DNA of 5,374 nt, from positions 1 through 5,374 of the forward strand of contig VAYK01000208.1 in assembly GCA_005884985.1 (NCBI GenBank), read 5' to 3'. The position numbers were made by a program, and so were the translations under genes. The stretch is from Actinomycetota bacterium. Lineage in GTDB: Bacteria > Actinomycetota > Thermoleophilia > Solirubrobacterales > 70-9. Below are positions 4,565 to 5,374 of this stretch, piece by piece (the first letter of the stretch is position 1; each line of letters opens with the position of its first letter). The notes under the pieces are model-generated. The model had not been told where the DNA came from. It did no database searches and saw only the letters and a list, made by a program, of their open reading frames with translations.

Positions 4565-5068
4565 GTGGAGGGCATTGGCGAAGGTTCAGCCCGCGGCGAC
4601 GGGGCCATCCGAGGCGAGGTTATGGCGAGTATCTCGACCGGCCTCGTCCGGCTCCATAGCCGTTACTACGGCAAGGGCCCGACGAAGGCCAAGACCTATC
4701 TCGTCAACGACACGGTGGTCTGCATCCTCCGAGGCGGGTTCACGACGGTGGAGCGGACACTGATCGACGAGGGGAACGTCGACGCGGTCTACCAGATCCG
4801 GCGCAGCTTCCAGCAGGCGATGCAGGTGCAGTTCACCAACGTGGTTCAGGAGGCGATGGGTCGCAAGGTGATCGCCTACATGAGCCAGGTCCACCAGGAC
4901 CCCGACCTCGCGGTCGAAATCTTCGTGCTCGAGCCGAGTGCCGCCTACGAGTTCGTCGCCGACCTGGACGAGGCAGACCTGTCCGGCGACGAGCCCAGCT
5001 CCTCAGACGGAGCTCAGCGAGCCTCCGGAGCCGGCGGCGGGGGCGCTTCCGCCACCCAGCACGGGTAA
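4565..5068 (+). CDS. DUF2294/MpsC-family protein, second tandem copy
   Basis: This 167-residue protein, counted from GTG 4565, is close to the family consensus. IRGEVMASISTGLVRLHSRY (15-34) leads into GKGP (36-39), then TKAKTYLVNDTVVCIL, GGFTTVERTLI, IRRSFQQAMQVQF, MGRKVIAYMSQVH and VEIFVLEP, ending near residue 124. A 43-residue tail follows: acidic first (VADLDEADLSGDEP), then Ser/Gly/Ala-rich and probably disordered, unlike the shorter tail of the first copy. Start choice: the ATG at 4622 has GAGGCGAGG ahead of it but would cut the first helix to about four residues. GTG 4565, preceded by a long Shine-Dalgarno match, restores it. TTG 4490 or 4526 are longer alternatives whose extra residues look non-conserved. 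The protein has no membrane segment. The gene converges with the next one, with 11 bases between their stop codons. Confidence 0.85.
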   Translation: MEGIGEGSARGDGAIRGEVMASISTGLVRLHSRYYGKGPTKAKTYLVNDTVVCILRGGFTTVERTLIDEGNVDAVYQIRRSFQQAMQVQFTNVVQEAMGRKVIAYMSQVHQDPDLAVEIFVLEPSAAYEFVADLDEADLSGDEPSSSDGAQRASGAGGGGASATQHG

Positions 5069-5079
5069 TCCGGGGCGTC

Positions 5080-5374
5080 TCAACCGTTCTCCGCTGCTGG
5101 CGAGGCGCTTCGCCGCCAGGGCCAGCGGATGCGGTCCCGCCCCTCGCGCCCTTTCAACAGGCGCGCAAGCTCCTGATCCTTGCGCCGCACCATGGCCCAG
5201 ACCATCCGCACCGTCTCCTGCGACTCGCGAAGCTCCTGCTGCGCCTTGTCGCCGCTCTTGAGCGCCGCGCGAAGTTGGGCTTCCAGAGACTCGGCGCGCT
5301 CGAGCACGGACCTGTATCGCTTGCCCTCCACCAAGAGGCCCTGACGACACAGCTCCGCCAGGGGAATCAGCTGG
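5080..5374 (-). CDS. C-terminal part of a coiled-coil protein, possibly with an upstream HTH domain (partial)
   Basis: The frame is open to the right edge, so the N-terminus is missing and 97 residues are visible. The first visible residues, QLIPLAELCRQGLLVEGKRY, resemble the wing or recognition end of a MerR/excisionase-type DNA-binding domain (xIPxxEL…GLL). About residues 21-75 form a long charged helix with heptad-like spacing of Leu and Val (SVLERAESLEAQLRAAL … VRMVWAMVRRKDQELARLL). A basic, Trp-containing tail (RIRWPWRRS) ends in a Pro/Ala/Asn stretch. Actinobacterial proteins with a small HTH domain followed by a coiled coil and a WWRR-like tail have this layout, but the DNA-binding part is outside the window. 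The function is therefore open. A TTG at 5334 could be read as a start but needlessly truncates the frame. Confidence 0.65.
   Translation of the reverse strand, partial: QLIPLAELCRQGLLVEGKRYRSVLERAESLEAQLRAALKSGDKAQQELRESQETVRMVWAMVRRKDQELARLLKGREGRDRIRWPWRRSASPAAENG

Noticed and set aside
4551..4763. GTG start directly after GGAG, opening a 70-codon frame
   Set aside because: It overlaps the MpsC domain in a different frame, with Arg/Ser-rich composition. The Shine-Dalgarno match is better explained as serving the GTG at 4565.
5003..5350. 115-codon minus-strand frame near the right edge
   Set aside because: It is in a different frame from the coiled-coil protein, overlaps the end of the MpsC gene, and is Gly/Arg/Ala-rich shadow sequence.

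Overview
The window is high-GC DNA with actinobacterial features: GTG and TTG starts, strong GGAGG-type ribosome sites, and GTGA/ATGA stop-start overlaps. The second B12-operon protein ends in short Gly/Asp repeats followed by a Cys-Glu-Arg-Val tail, a style I associate with secreted proteins of Thermoleophilia (Solirubrobacter/Conexibacter-like). That taxonomic call is inference. Shadow frames are open over long stretches on the opposite strand, as expected at this GC content.

Left half, minus strand (read right to left): a cobalamin riboswitch (about 2177 to 2003) controls an operon of at least three genes. The first encodes a secreted protein with a DUF4430-like domain, an Ig-like region and Ca-binding-type repeats (1977 to 991). 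The second encodes a DUF4430 lipoprotein (994 to 32). The third is only the first 12 codons of a gene leaving the window (35 to 1), whose opening residues and strong ribosome site fit an ECF-transporter T component. DUF4430 is the domain also found in the C-terminal part of transcobalamin and intrinsic factor, so the simplest reading is a B12-repressed capture and uptake system in which surface proteins bind the corrinoid and hand it to an ECF transporter.

Middle, minus strand: upstream of the riboswitch lies a stand-alone cyclic-nucleotide-binding domain protein (2604 to 2218). Before it comes a HesB/IscA-fold protein with no cysteine at all (3111 to 2809). Directly after the HesB stop codon, in the same frame, is a 40-codon hydrophobic stretch (2808 to 2686) with no ordinary start codon ahead of its membrane segment. 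It may be a readthrough extension, a non-canonical small membrane protein, or a decayed gene.

Right half: three paralogues of the DUF2294/MpsC family. One divergent copy is on the minus strand (3675 to 3262). Two similar copies are in tandem on the plus strand (4023 to 4451 and about 4565 to 5068). A 347-base divergent intergenic region with inverted repeats and a candidate extended -10 promoter separates the minus copy from the plus pair, and a terminator-like hairpin separates the tandem copies. The window ends with the C-terminal part of a coiled-coil protein on the minus strand, convergent with the last MpsC copy.

No tRNA, rRNA, CRISPR array, transposase or integrase was recognised.
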